Shown here piece after piece: positions 8,769 through 16,954 of a stretch of 64,000 nucleotides of DNA. Position numbers and translations under genes: made by a program. The stretch is from contig NZ_FOZX01000005.1 of assembly GCF_900116135.1 (NCBI RefSeq), positions 181,745 to 245,744 on the forward strand. The letters are read 5' to 3'. Under the pieces are notes generated by a model. That model did not search any database, was not told where the DNA came from, and saw nothing but the letters and a program-made list of their open reading frames with translations. The first letter of the stretch is position 1. The number at the start of each line of letters is the position of its first letter. This stretch comes from Saccharopolyspora flava (GTDB lineage Bacteria; Actinomycetota; Actinomycetes; Mycobacteriales; Pseudonocardiaceae).

Positions 8769-9044
8769 GTGGAGTTCCTGGTCCGCTCCGAGAACCGGCT
8801 GCCGCCCGACACGCCCGAGCAGCGTCGCGCCGAGCTGCGCGCGGCCGAGCGGGCGCGCGCGATGCAGCTGCGCGAGCAGGGCGTGCTCAAGCGCCTGTGG
8901 CGGGTGCCCGGCCGCAACGCCACCGTCGGCCTCTACGAGGCGGACGATCCGGCGCGGCTGCACGAGGCGCTGATGTCGCTGCCGATGGCGCCGTGGCTCG
9001 ACGTCACCGTCGAGGCGCTGGCCACCCACCCGCAGGAGGCGTGA
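8769..9044 (+). CDS. Muconolactone delta-isomerase-like protein
   Basis: A 91-residue protein of the muconolactone isomerase (CatC) family, a small ferredoxin-like fold that assembles as a decamer in known members. It opens MEFLVRSENRLPPDTPEQR, close to the family N-terminus, then RAMQLREQGVLKRLWRVPGR and LHEALMSLPMAPWLDVTVEA. The GTG at 8769 is chosen because AGGAGG lies five bases upstream; the GTG at 8763 overlaps that site. The stop abuts the ligA start. Muconolactone isomerases serve ortho-cleavage pathways, whereas the next two genes encode a meta-type dioxygenase, so its substrate here may differ. Confidence 0.8.
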   Translation: MEFLVRSENRLPPDTPEQRRAELRAAERARAMQLREQGVLKRLWRVPGRNATVGLYEADDPARLHEALMSLPMAPWLDVTVEALATHPQEA

Positions 9045-9389
9045 GTGGAGGACATCCCCGGCACCTACGTCTTCGACGGCCGCGCGGGACGCCGCGGCTA
9101 CCGGCTCAACAAGATGCTCATGACCTTCCGCGATCCGGCCGCCCGGGAGCGGTTCCTCGCCGACGAGGCCGCCTACTGCGCGGAGTTCGGGCTCAGCGAC
9201 GCCCAGCGCCGCGCGGTCCTCGACCGGGACTGGCGCGGGCTGTGCGACGAGGGCGGCAGCATCTTCTACGTCTTCAAGCTCGCGATGGTCGACGGGCGGT
9301 CCATGCAGTACCTCGGCGGGGTGTTCACCGGCATGACCGAGGAGGAGTTCGTGGCGATGATGCGCGCGGGAGGGCGGACCGATGGCTGA
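9045..9389 (+). CDS. ligA: Protocatechuate 4,5-dioxygenase alpha subunit-like (LigA family)
   Basis: A 114-residue LigA-type small subunit. LigA contributes to the active-site lid of the class III extradiol dioxygenase LigAB. The family pattern is clear: IPGTYVFDGRAGRRGYRLNK, then a helical region and LGGVFTGMTEEEFVAMMRAG. The start is GTG at 9045, immediately after the previous stop (TGAGTG), with AGGAGG upstream. Its end overlaps ligB by 8 bp, so the subunits are co-translated. It acts in the cytoplasm. Confidence 0.85.
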   Translation: MEDIPGTYVFDGRAGRRGYRLNKMLMTFRDPAARERFLADEAAYCAEFGLSDAQRRAVLDRDWRGLCDEGGSIFYVFKLAMVDGRSMQYLGGVFTGMTEEEFVAMMRAGGRTDG

Positions 9390-10248
9390 GGTGATCTGGG
9401 GTCTGGCGACCTCGCACGTGCCCTCCATCGGCGCCGCGATGGACGGCGGCAGGACCCGGGACCCGTACTGGAAACCGCTCTTCGACGGCTACCGGCCGGC
9501 CCGCGAGTGGATGGCCGGGCGCACCCCGGACGTGGCGCTGGTGATCTACAACGACCACGCCAACGCCCTCGACCTCGACGTGGTGCCGACCTTCGCGCTC
9601 GGCACCGCTGAGACCTACCCGGTCGCCGACGAGGGTTTCGGCCGCCGCCCGGTTCCCGACCTGCGCGGCGCCCCGGACCTGTCGCTGCACCTGCTGGAGA
9701 GCCTCGTCGACGACGGCTTCGACATGACCGCGTTGCAGGGCCTCGAGGTCGACCACGGCTGCACGGTCCCGCTGTCGGTGTACTGCCCGGATCCGGGGGA
9801 GTCGTGGCCGTGCGCGGTGATCCCGTTGCTGGTCAACGTCATCCAGTACCCGCAGCCCACCGCCGCCCGCTGCTACGCGCTCGGGAAGGCCCTCGGGCGG
9901 GCGCTGCGCAGCTACCCCGGCGACACCACGGTCGCGGTCTTCGGCACCGGCGGCATGTCCCACCAGCTGGCCGGATCCCGCGCCGGGTTCATCAACCCCG
10001 AGTTCGACCGGATGTTCCTCGAGGAGATCCAGACCGACCCCGAGCACCTGGCCGGGCTGTCGCGGGCCGACTACGTCCGCCGGGCCGGGTCCGAGGGGTT
10101 CGAACTGGTCATGTGGCTGATCATGCGCGGCGCGCTGGCCGACGAGATCCACCGGGTGCACGACGTGTACCACGTCCCGGCGTCCAACACCGCCGCCGCG
10201 CTCGCGCTGTTCGACAACCTCACGCCAGCCACAGACCGGCCGCGGTGA
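9382..10248 (+). CDS. ligB: Class III extradiol ring-cleavage dioxygenase, LigB-type catalytic subunit
   Basis: A 288-residue Fe(II) dioxygenase. The expected ligands can be placed: His12 (LATSHVPSIG), His59 (IYNDHANALD) and Glu241 (GSEGFELVMW), with the catalytic-base histidine at 194 (GGMSHQLAG). This is the LigB pattern at nearly the same positions as Sphingobium LigB. It cleaves catechol-type rings at a meta bond; protocatechuate or gallate is likely but not proven. It overlaps ligA by 8 bp, and its 3' end overlaps the convergent M20 gene by 29 bp. Confidence 0.9.
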   Translation: MAEVIWGLATSHVPSIGAAMDGGRTRDPYWKPLFDGYRPAREWMAGRTPDVALVIYNDHANALDLDVVPTFALGTAETYPVADEGFGRRPVPDLRGAPDLSLHLLESLVDDGFDMTALQGLEVDHGCTVPLSVYCPDPGESWPCAVIPLLVNVIQYPQPTAARCYALGKALGRALRSYPGDTTVAVFGTGGMSHQLAGSRAGFINPEFDRMFLEEIQTDPEHLAGLSRADYVRRAGSEGFELVMWLIMRGALADEIHRVHDVYHVPASNTAAALALFDNLTPATDRPR

Positions 10249-11473
10249 CCATCGCGGCCGCGGCCCGCCGCAACGTCGGCTCCAGGCCCGTCGGCACGAA
10301 CTCGGGGGAGTGGTTTCCCGGCGCCAGACCCGCGGCCACCGCCGCGTTCGGCTTCGCCGGGTCCGGGTAGTGCGCCGGGTCGAAACCACCGAAGTTCCAG
10401 AACACCGACGGCACCCCGGCCGCGGTGCCGAACGCGCCGAAGTCCTCGCTGCCCGCCTTCGCCGGCGGCTCGTGCACGAACTCCGCCCCGAACCGCTCGG
10501 TGAACGCCGCGCCGATCCGCCGGGCCGCGTCCACGTCGTTGACCAGCAGCGGGAACGAGTTGATCGGCTCGATGTCGGGTTCGCGCGGCGCCCCCGCGGC
10601 GGCCGCCTCGTGCCGGACGATGCGGCCGATGGCCTCCAGCACGGTCTCCCGCACCGCCGGGTCGAAGGTGCGCACGTTGAGCTTGAGCTCGGCGGTGGCG
10701 GGGATGACGTTCTCCTTCGAGCCCGCGTGCACCGCGGCCACCGTCACCACCGCGACCTCCTCCGGGGAGATCTCGCGCGCCACCACGGTCTGCAACCGCA
10801 GCACGATCGACGAGGCGATCACGATCGGATCCACGGTGGCCTGCGGCTGCGCCCCGTGCCCGCCCCGGCCGTGCACCGTGACCCGCAGGCTGTCGGCCGC
10901 CGCCATGAACGTCCCTGGCCGCACGTACAGGTGCTCGCTGGGCGCGGAGGCGATGTGCTGGCCCAGCGCCACGTCGAACGCCGGGAACCGCTCCAGGAAC
11001 CCGTCCTCCAGCATCGCCCGCGCACCGCCGCCGACCTCCTCGGCGGGCTGGCACACCGCCAGCACCGTGCCCGACCAGTGCTCCCGCCGCTCGGCGAGCT
11101 GCTCGGCGGCAGCGATCAGCGCCGCCATGTGCGTGTCGTGCCCGCACGCGTGCATCACCGGCGTCTCGTCGCCGTCGGGGCCCGTGCCGGTGGCGGTGCT
11201 GCGGTAGTCGACCGCCTCGATCTCGCGCACCGGCAGCGCGTCCATGTCGGCGCGCAGCAGGACTCCGGGCTCGTCGCCGTTGCGCAGCACCCCGACGACC
11301 CCGGTGCCGCCGACCCCGGTGGTGACCTCGAACCCGGCCTCGCGCAGCCGCCGCGCCAGCACCTCGGCGGTGCGCACCTCCTGGAACGACAGCTCCGGAT
11401 TCCGGTGCAGGTCCTCGTAGAGCTCCCGGATCCCACCGATGCGCTCGTCCAGCCCGGTCAGCAACTCCGACAT
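10220..11473 (-). CDS. M20-family metallopeptidase/amidohydrolase
   Basis: A 417-residue zinc hydrolase of the M20D/IAA-amino acid hydrolase group. Metal-binding and catalytic motifs are present: LLRADMDALPV, MHACGHDTHMAAL, QPAEEVGGGARAMLEDG and, late, a conserved His in APGNHSPEF. A dimerisation insert begins near VTVHGRGGHGAQPQ. The start is ATG at 11473 with GAGGGGAA upstream. It converges on and overlaps ligB by 29 bp. It probably cleaves an N-acyl amino acid or aromatic amide; the substrate is not determinable. Confidence 0.9.
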   Translation of the reverse strand: MSELLTGLDERIGGIRELYEDLHRNPELSFQEVRTAEVLARRLREAGFEVTTGVGGTGVVGVLRNGDEPGVLLRADMDALPVREIEAVDYRSTATGTGPDGDETPVMHACGHDTHMAALIAAAEQLAERREHWSGTVLAVCQPAEEVGGGARAMLEDGFLERFPAFDVALGQHIASAPSEHLYVRPGTFMAAADSLRVTVHGRGGHGAQPQATVDPIVIASSIVLRLQTVVAREISPEEVAVVTVAAVHAGSKENVIPATAELKLNVRTFDPAVRETVLEAIGRIVRHEAAAAGAPREPDIEPINSFPLLVNDVDAARRIGAAFTERFGAEFVHEPPAKAGSEDFGAFGTAAGVPSVFWNFGGFDPAHYPDPAKPNAAVAAGLAPGNHSPEFVPTGLEPTLRRAAAAMVTAAGLWLA

Positions 11474-11994
11474 GCGTTCCCCTCGGTGTGGTCCAGGATC
11501 GAGCCGATCATGGCACGCCGGTCCCGACCCCGGCCAACCGCGACGCCACCCCGGAAATACGCGTTCACCCCGGCGAAACGCCGGTCGCGGAGGTGATTCG
11601 CGCAGTTCGGAGAAGGCGTGCCGGGCGGCGTCAAAAATTCGGGATCCGGTGCGGGGGAGAAGTGCTTTGCTCGCCTCGATCAGTTGAATGGGCGTCACCG
11701 CGACGGGGTCGTTCTCCGGGTTTCCGCGGTCGCGGGACCGGTGCGAACGGGCCGCTTCTCCGGGATCGGCGGGTCCTTCCCGGGTGTGCGGACAAAGCTC
11801 CCACGCGAGTTCTCCGCCGTCCGCGAGGCCCTGCTGAATCGGCATGCGGGATGTGCCTTTCGTCATGGCCGCGTTACGAGCGCGGCATGCCGGTGACACG
11901 CCCGTGCGCCTCAATGGGCCGCGAACTCTCCCGGCCGTAGTCCGGCCGCGGTCGGGAAGCCGGCACCGCCACCGCACACCACGAGGAGATGCCG
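11474..11994. other. Intergenic region with no supported gene
   Basis: About 520 bp between the divergent M20 and HTH genes. Open frames of 80-150 codons exist on both strands, but none has a recognisable domain, a convincing ribosome site or a GC3 pattern like the neighbours. Base composition is slightly less G+C rich in 11620-11700. I see no clear dyad or terminator. It must contain the two divergent promoters. Confidence 0.5.
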
Positions 11995-12714
11995 ATGGAC
12001 ATCCACGCTCACCTGCTGCACGGTGGCGCGAGGAGCCTGCCCGCCGACGCGCTGGAGAAGCTCCGGCGGCAGGCCGTGGCCGCCAGCGAATCCGGCCTCT
12101 CGCACACCTACGTCGCCCGCATGTACGGGATTTCCCGGAAAACGGTGGGGAACTGGGTCCGCGACTACCAGCGGCGCGGCGAGGCGGCGCTCGTGCCGCA
12201 GCGGCGCGGACGCCGTCCCGGCGAACGGCTCGCGCTCGACGACTCCCAGCAGCTCGCCGTGCTGCGCACCATGTCCGCTCGTCTGCCGGACGAGGCCGGG
12301 CTGCCGCACCTGCTGTGGACCCGCCGCGCCGTGGTCGAGCTGATCCACCGCGACCTCGGAACGGCGTTGTCCCCGGCGACCGTGGACCAGTACTTCGTCC
12401 GGTGGGGCGTGCGCACCAAGCACCTGCCGCCGATCCTGCCCGGTGACCTGCCCGCCCCGGTCCCCGGTGTGGAGCGGATCGCCGTGGCCTGGCTGTGCCC
12501 GCGCCCGCTGCCGGAAGCCGAACCGCTGCAGGTGCTGCTGGCGGTCACCGGTCGCGGAGTGCTGTTCTTCATGGCGGGGGAGCGGCCGTTCGAGCCGGAG
12601 CGGCTGGCGGAGTTCCGCAAGCGCCTCGGCGTGCAAGTCAGCCGCAGCATCCGGCCCTTCGTCCGAGCCTGGCCGGACGAGCACCACGAGCTGCGGCCCC
12701 TGCTGGACTCCTGA
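11995..12714 (+). CDS. IS630-derived helix-turn-helix protein lacking a DDE site (copy 1)
   Basis: A 239-residue protein. Residues about 12-60 form an IS630/Tc1-type HTH (SHTYVARMYGISRKTVGNWV, then DYQRRGEAALVP), residues about 70-135 a second wing-type domain (LLWTRRAVVELIHRDLG, YFVRWGVRTK), and the remainder a shortened RNase H-like relic (RIAVAWLCPRPL, GRGVLFFMAGERPF). No catalytic DDE triad can be identified, so it is not a working transposase. The ATG at 11995 has GAGGAG six bases upstream; the ATG at 11989 touches that site. It aligns along its length with the protein at 14696. I infer a domesticated DNA-binding regulator. Confidence 0.75.
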   Translation: MDIHAHLLHGGARSLPADALEKLRRQAVAASESGLSHTYVARMYGISRKTVGNWVRDYQRRGEAALVPQRRGRRPGERLALDDSQQLAVLRTMSARLPDEAGLPHLLWTRRAVVELIHRDLGTALSPATVDQYFVRWGVRTKHLPPILPGDLPAPVPGVERIAVAWLCPRPLPEAEPLQVLLAVTGRGVLFFMAGERPFEPERLAEFRKRLGVQVSRSIRPFVRAWPDEHHELRPLLDS

Positions 12715-12895
12715 CCTAGCCGCGCTCGTTCCGGCCCGGGTAGGTGCGCACCCACTTGGCGGAGGTCTCGGCATCGGCTTCCAGGACCCGCGCCGGGTCC
12801 GGAAGCGGTTCCGGAGGGCGCGGGCTCGCCGGAGGTGTTCCGTCCACCGAGGTGGTTCTGCGCCGGTTCATCGCCGCCCTCCGCTCGAACGCCGG

Positions 12896-13345
12896 TCAGC
12901 CCGCGTCGGAGTAGGAGCGCGGCAGCGTCGGGCCGAACCACGTCGTGCCGTCCTGGACCAGGTCGGCGACGGTCAGCGGATCCAGCGAGACGAAGAACGC
13001 TTCCTGCGCGACCCGCAACGCTCCCCGCAACCGGCATCCCCGCAGCAGCGGGCACGGCGGGTCGTCGACGCAGCCGACCACATCGCCGGCGCCCTCCAGC
13101 TCCCGGACCATCCACCCGATCGACGCCTGCCTGCCGAAAGCGGTCAGCGTCAGCCCGCCTCCGCGTCCGCGGCGCGCGTCGACGACCTCCAGGTGCTGCA
13201 GCCTGCTGACCGCCTTGGCCACGTGCGTGTGCGGCGCGCCGACGGACCCCGCTACTTCCCGCGCGGTGATGCGCCTGCTGCCGTCGCTGTGCGCGAGCCG
13301 GAGCACCACGCGCAGCGAGAGATCGGTGAACTTCGTCAAACGCAC
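12896..13345 (-). CDS. nsrR: NsrR-type Rrf2 family transcriptional repressor (Fe-S, NO-sensing)
   Basis: A 149-residue Rrf2 regulator. With the GTG at 13345 as start it begins MRLTKFTDLSLRVVLRLA, placing Asp8 where Streptomyces NsrR has its fourth cluster ligand. The three cysteines (VGCVDDPPCPLLRGCRL) have C-x5-C-x5-C spacing, as in that protein. A winged helix precedes them (ITAREVAGSVGAPHTHVAKA). It therefore probably binds a [4Fe-4S] cluster and loses DNA affinity on reaction with nitric oxide. It reads in the same direction as the unknown gene at 13460-14140, which may be its target; no hmp-like NO dioxygenase is present in the window. Confidence 0.85.
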   Translation of the reverse strand: MRLTKFTDLSLRVVLRLAHSDGSRRITAREVAGSVGAPHTHVAKAVSRLQHLEVVDARRGRGGGLTLTAFGRQASIGWMVRELEGAGDVVGCVDDPPCPLLRGCRLRGALRVAQEAFFVSLDPLTVADLVQDGTTWFGPTLPRSYSDAG

Positions 13346-13459
13346 GGACCGCACTCTGGAGAAGGGGAATGTCGGATGCGTATTTGCCGCGTGACGGGTG
13401 TGTGACGTTGTGTGCCCGATGTCCGGGAAACGGCGTTGTCCCGGAAGGTCCCGTTCGCC

Positions 13460-14140
13460 TCAGCGGCTCGGGGTGTCCTCGTGGCGACTCCGGTCGTAGC
13501 GGCGCACGAACCCGGGGTCGCCGTCGCCGTGGCGCAGCACCACCCCGGCCAGCAGCAGGACGAGGGCGGGCAGCAGCTCCTCGCCGAGATCCTCGACCGG
13601 GTCCCGGGCGAGCAGTCGTGCCGCTGCGGCGGCGAGTTCCGCGCACTTCGGCCCGATCCCCTCGCGCACCGCGCTGACCGCGGGCTCCGCACCGCAGCGG
13701 CCGGGCGTGGACAGCGTGATCCACCCGGCCAGCAGCAGGAACGCCAGCGTCACGCCGAGCGTCTCGGGTTCCCGCCGGTCGGGTCCCTCTTCCAGCGCCA
13801 CCAGCAGGTCGGTCTCGATGACGCGCGCGGCGAACCGGCGGGCCGGTTCCGGGGAGCGGGCGGCCAGCGTCGCGGCCAATACCTCGTCCAGGTCCTCGGA
13901 GAGCAACCGCACCAGATCGGTCAGGTCCGTGTCGTCGCCGGAGGAGGCCGCGATCCGCTCCCACCGCGCGAGCTCCTCCGGTGCGAACAGGTCGCGCGTC
14001 GCGCTGGTGGGCACGTAGCCGAGCTCGCGCCACACCCGAAGCAGCGCGTGGTCGATGCCCAGCTCCGCGGCCCGCCGATCGAGGAGCCGATCCAGCTCGC
14101 CCGCCGGAGACTCGGGATCGGGACCCTGTTGAGGGATCAT
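13460..14140 (-). CDS. Unrecognised 226-residue helical protein
   Basis: I do not recognise a family. The gene is well supported: ATG at 14140 with AGGAGGAG upstream, normal codon use, and 114 bp before the nsrR start in the same direction. The protein is predicted mostly helical and acidic in its N-terminal half (EELARWERIAASSGDDTDL, LSEDLDEVLAATLAA). It has two hydrophobic stretches, LGVTLAFLLLAGWITLS and LLPALVLLLAGVVLRHG, that could be membrane helices or buried helices. Two cysteines fall between them. Lying upstream of an NO-sensing repressor gene, it may belong to the nitrosative or redox response; that is inference. Confidence 0.65.
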   Translation of the reverse strand: MIPQQGPDPESPAGELDRLLDRRAAELGIDHALLRVWRELGYVPTSATRDLFAPEELARWERIAASSGDDTDLTDLVRLLSEDLDEVLAATLAARSPEPARRFAARVIETDLLVALEEGPDRREPETLGVTLAFLLLAGWITLSTPGRCGAEPAVSAVREGIGPKCAELAAAAARLLARDPVEDLGEELLPALVLLLAGVVLRHGDGDPGFVRRYDRSRHEDTPSR

Positions 14141-14695
14141 CGGGTGCTCCTCCTGCGCGGCGCGCGGCCCCGCAAATGGGTTCGGATCGGACCTATTTAA
14201 ACAACGCGGCCGGTGCGGTCCGGTGTCCGGGCGATGACGCGCGTGCAAAACCCCTCCCGCAGCCCCGGACCCGATTCCGGCGCGTGCCGCGCGGGGTCGA
14301 ATTCCGGCCGATCGGCCGGAATCGGCATCGCGGCAGCGAAATGTGCGACACCCCGCCCGATCGGAATGGCAACGGGAATCGTCCGCTGGCCTCAGATCTC
14401 GGAGCGACGCCCGCACCTGCGGGCGTGTCACGCATTTCTCCCGCACGCCCGATGCTCCGCGCGGGCTTATCCCGATTCGGCGCGCAGCGGTGAGGAATTG
14501 TCGGTACCTGCGTGCAGATCGCGTCGAACCCGCCTGTGATCAGGTGATTTCGCGTCATTCCAGAGACGACGGTGTCGCTGGAACTACGACGTAACGCCGA
14601 ATACATGAGAAAAGCCCCAGCTGACTGTTAAGGTCATCTGAGAATCAGTCCCGACAAGGGTTTTTCGATTCGAAAGCCGTGCACGGGGAGGCGCG
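14141..14695. other. 555-bp divergent intergenic region
   Basis: No gene is supported here. It separates the divergent unknown gene and the second IS630-derived HTH gene. It contains a 22-bp perfect palindrome (14301-14322) and a tight hairpin, ACGCCCGCA/TGCGGGCGT with a 2-nt loop (14407-14426). The last 150 bp before the HTH gene are clearly more A+T rich than the surroundings and probably hold its promoter. Confidence 0.5.
14301..14322. promoter_or_regulatory. 22-bp perfect palindrome, candidate operator
   Basis: ATTCCGGCCG at 14301 is followed directly by ATCGGCCGGAAT; the 22 bp equal their own reverse complement with no loop. It is placed between divergent genes, 160 bp upstream of the unknown gene's start and 374 bp before the HTH gene. 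A loop-free dyad of this length is more like a dimer-binding site than a terminator. The binding protein is unknown; the IS630-derived HTH proteins and NsrR are local candidates. Confidence 0.5.
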
Positions 14696-15493
14696 ATGAA
14701 CGTGAGGGACGTCCGCAAGATCTCCGCGCCGGCGCTGGAGGACCTCCGCCGCCGCGTGGTCGCGGCCGTCGACTCCGGCGCCTCCCAGGTCGAAGCGGCC
14801 CGGGTGTTCGGGGTGTCCCGGCCCACGGTCAACCGCTGGGTCCGCGCCTACCAGGCCAACGGCGAGGCCTCGTTCCGGCCGCGAAAACGAGGGCGGCGCA
14901 CCGGAATGCACCGCGTGCTCACCGACGAGGACCAGGACCGGGTCCTCGCCGCGCTCACCGGGACCCACCCGGACGACGCGGGCCTGGACGCCGCGCTGTG
15001 GACCCGGCACACCGTCGCCGAACTCATCGACCGGACCCTCGGCGTGCGGCTGACGCCCAACACCGTGAGCAGCTACCTGCGCCGCTGGGGCTTGATCCGG
15101 CAGGAAGTGCTGCCGCGCGCGGCGGCGCGCAACCCGCGGGCTATCACCCGGTGGCGACGCCACCAGTACCCGCTGCTGGCCAGGATGGCGCACCTGCAGG
15201 ACGCCGCCGTGTTCTGGATGACCTGCACCGAGCACCACGACCTGCGGTCGCTGTCGGCGGTGTCGACCCGCCGGTCCGTGCTGTTCTCGGTCCACACCGG
15301 ACCCGTCACCGCCGACTCGGTCATCGCCTTCCTCGAGCGGCTGGAGCAGCACGCCGGCCGCCCGATCGTCGTCGTGGTGGACCTGTTCCCGATCGAACGC
15401 CCCCGCGCCCTGCGGGCCTGGCTGGCCGACAACCGCACCCGGATCAACGCGATCTTCCCGCTCGCGCGGCACACCGACGCCCCGCCCGGGTGA
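14696..15493 (+). CDS. IS630-derived helix-turn-helix protein with degenerate transposase domain (copy 2)
   Basis: A 265-residue relative of the protein at 11995. The HTH is clear (SQVEAARVFGVSRPTVNRWV, then AYQANGEASFRPRKRGRR), followed by LWTRHTVAELIDRTLGVRL and SSYLRRWGL. The C-terminal RNase H-like part is longer than in copy 1 (SVLFSVHTGPVTADSVIAFL, IVVVVDLFPIERPRALRAWL). The first DDE region reads FWMTCTEHH instead of a D-E motif, one possible Asp survives in VVVDLFP, and the terminal PxxNPxE motif is absent. It should be inactive as a transposase. The start is ATG at 14696 after GGGGAGG. The PepSY gene follows after 35 bp, probably in one transcript. Confidence 0.75.
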   Translation: MNVRDVRKISAPALEDLRRRVVAAVDSGASQVEAARVFGVSRPTVNRWVRAYQANGEASFRPRKRGRRTGMHRVLTDEDQDRVLAALTGTHPDDAGLDAALWTRHTVAELIDRTLGVRLTPNTVSSYLRRWGLIRQEVLPRAAARNPRAITRWRRHQYPLLARMAHLQDAAVFWMTCTEHHDLRSLSAVSTRRSVLFSVHTGPVTADSVIAFLERLEQHAGRPIVVVVDLFPIERPRALRAWLADNRTRINAIFPLARHTDAPPG

Positions 15494-15528
15494 GAGCGGG
15501 CCCGGCACACACGAGAAGAGGTGCGACC

Positions 15529-16854
15529 GTGGTCGCCAACGACACCACCACCCCCGAGCGCGCCGACACGCCCCCGGCCGGATTCCGCCCCTGGCGGCAG
15601 CTGGCACTGCGCGTGCACTTCTACGCCGGGGTTCTGGTGGCCCCGTTCCTCCTCGTCGTCGCGTTCACCGGGCTGCTCTACGTCTTCGCCCCGCAGCTGG
15701 AGGCCGCGGTCTACGCCCACCAGCTGCGCGTGCCCGCCGCGGCGACCGAAACGCCGCTCGCGACGCAGGTCGAGGCCGCCCGCTCCGCGCTGCCCGGCAC
15801 CGAGCTCAAGGCCGTGCGCCCGGCCGCGGACGACACCTCCACCACGCAGGTGATCTTCACCACCGACGACCTCCCGGACAGCCACTACCGCACCGTGTTC
15901 GTCGCCCCGCGCGACGCCGAGGTGCGCGGGGTGCTCGAGACCTACGGCAGCGATCAGGCGTTACCGCTGCGGACCTGGCTCGACGAGCTGCACCGCAACC
16001 TCCACCTCGGCGAGGTCGGCCGCCTCTACAGCGAGCTGGCGGCGAGCTGGCTGTGGGTCGTCGTCCTCGGCGGGCTGGCGCTCTGGTTCTCCCGGCACCG
16101 CAGAGCCCGGGCCCTGCGGACGCATCCGCCCGGTCGCGCGCGAGTGGTGTCCTGGCACGGCATCGCCGGAGCCTGGCTCGCGGCGGGCCTGCTGTTCCTG
16201 TCCGCCACCGGCCTGACCTGGTCGACCTTCGCCGGGGACACCGTGAGCCGGATCCGCGCCGCGCTGTCCTGGCAGACCCCGGTCGTCGCCAACACCGTGC
16301 CCGCCCCCGCGGCCGGGACCGATATCGGATTCGACCGGGTCCGCGAGATCGCCACCGCGAGCGGGCTGACCGGCCGGGTCGAGATCACCCCACCGGCCGG
16401 CGCCGGGTCCGCCTACACCGTGCAGGAGGTGCAGCGGTCCTGGCCGACCCAGCAGGACGCCGTCGCCGTGCACCCGGAGACCGGTGCGATCACCGACAGC
16501 CTGCGCTTCGCCGACTACCCGCTGATGGCCAAGCTCTCGCGCTGGGGCATCGACGCGCACATGGGCCTGCTGTTCGGCTGGGTCAACCAGGTGGTGCTGG
16601 CCGCGCTCATGATCACCCTCATCGCGACCATCGGGTTCGCCTACCGGATGTGGTGGTTGCGGCGGCCCACCCGCGGGGTCGTCGCACCCCCGCCGCGCGG
16701 GGCCTGGCGCGCCCTGCCCCGGCCCGCGGTGCCGGCCGGCGTGCTCGCGCTGTGCGGTCTCGGGTACGCGCTGCCGGTGCTGGGGGTCTCGCTGCTGGCG
16801 TTCCTCGTGGTCGACGTGCTGCTGGGCCTGCGCTCCCAGATCCGCGCGGGCTGA
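15529..16854 (+). CDS. PepSY-associated membrane protein
   Basis: A 441-residue inner-membrane protein of the PepSY_TM family, often linked to iron uptake or haem/metal reduction. Helix 1 is VLVAPFLLVVAFTGLLYVFA, an extracytoplasmic PepSY region follows, then the conserved LHRNLHLGEVGRLYSELAAS and helix 2, a basic loop, helix 3 (HGIAGAWLAAGLLFLSATG), a second PepSY region and two or more C-terminal helices. The GTG at 15529 is preceded by AGAAGAGG. It sits 35 bp behind the IS630-derived HTH gene, which may regulate it. The histidines in the membrane segments could bind haem; that is a family-level idea. Confidence 0.85.
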   Translation: MVANDTTTPERADTPPAGFRPWRQLALRVHFYAGVLVAPFLLVVAFTGLLYVFAPQLEAAVYAHQLRVPAAATETPLATQVEAARSALPGTELKAVRPAADDTSTTQVIFTTDDLPDSHYRTVFVAPRDAEVRGVLETYGSDQALPLRTWLDELHRNLHLGEVGRLYSELAASWLWVVVLGGLALWFSRHRRARALRTHPPGRARVVSWHGIAGAWLAAGLLFLSATGLTWSTFAGDTVSRIRAALSWQTPVVANTVPAPAAGTDIGFDRVREIATASGLTGRVEITPPAGAGSAYTVQEVQRSWPTQQDAVAVHPETGAITDSLRFADYPLMAKLSRWGIDAHMGLLFGWVNQVVLAALMITLIATIGFAYRMWWLRRPTRGVVAPPPRGAWRALPRPAVPAGVLALCGLGYALPVLGVSLLAFLVVDVLLGLRSQIRAG

Positions 16855-16954
16855 CTCTCTTCGGGCGATCGTGCTCGCCTGTTCGGGGTGGCGCCGCCAT
16901 CCTGGAGGTGGCAGGGCCGTCCGACCGGCGGCCGACCTGGGGGAATGGAGCGCC

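Noticed and set aside
11488..11940. Open frames in the gap before the first HTH gene
   Set aside because: No domain, no convincing ribosome site and composition unlike the real genes.
12165..14033. Long minus-strand open frame across the HTH and nsrR region
   Set aside because: It is a high-GC shadow frame with arginine/glycine/alanine-rich low-complexity translation and overlaps well-supported genes on both strands.
11995..15493. A composite transposon bounded by the two IS630-like genes
   Set aside because: Neither gene has terminal inverted repeats or a DDE site, and the pair is too diverged to be recent IS copies.
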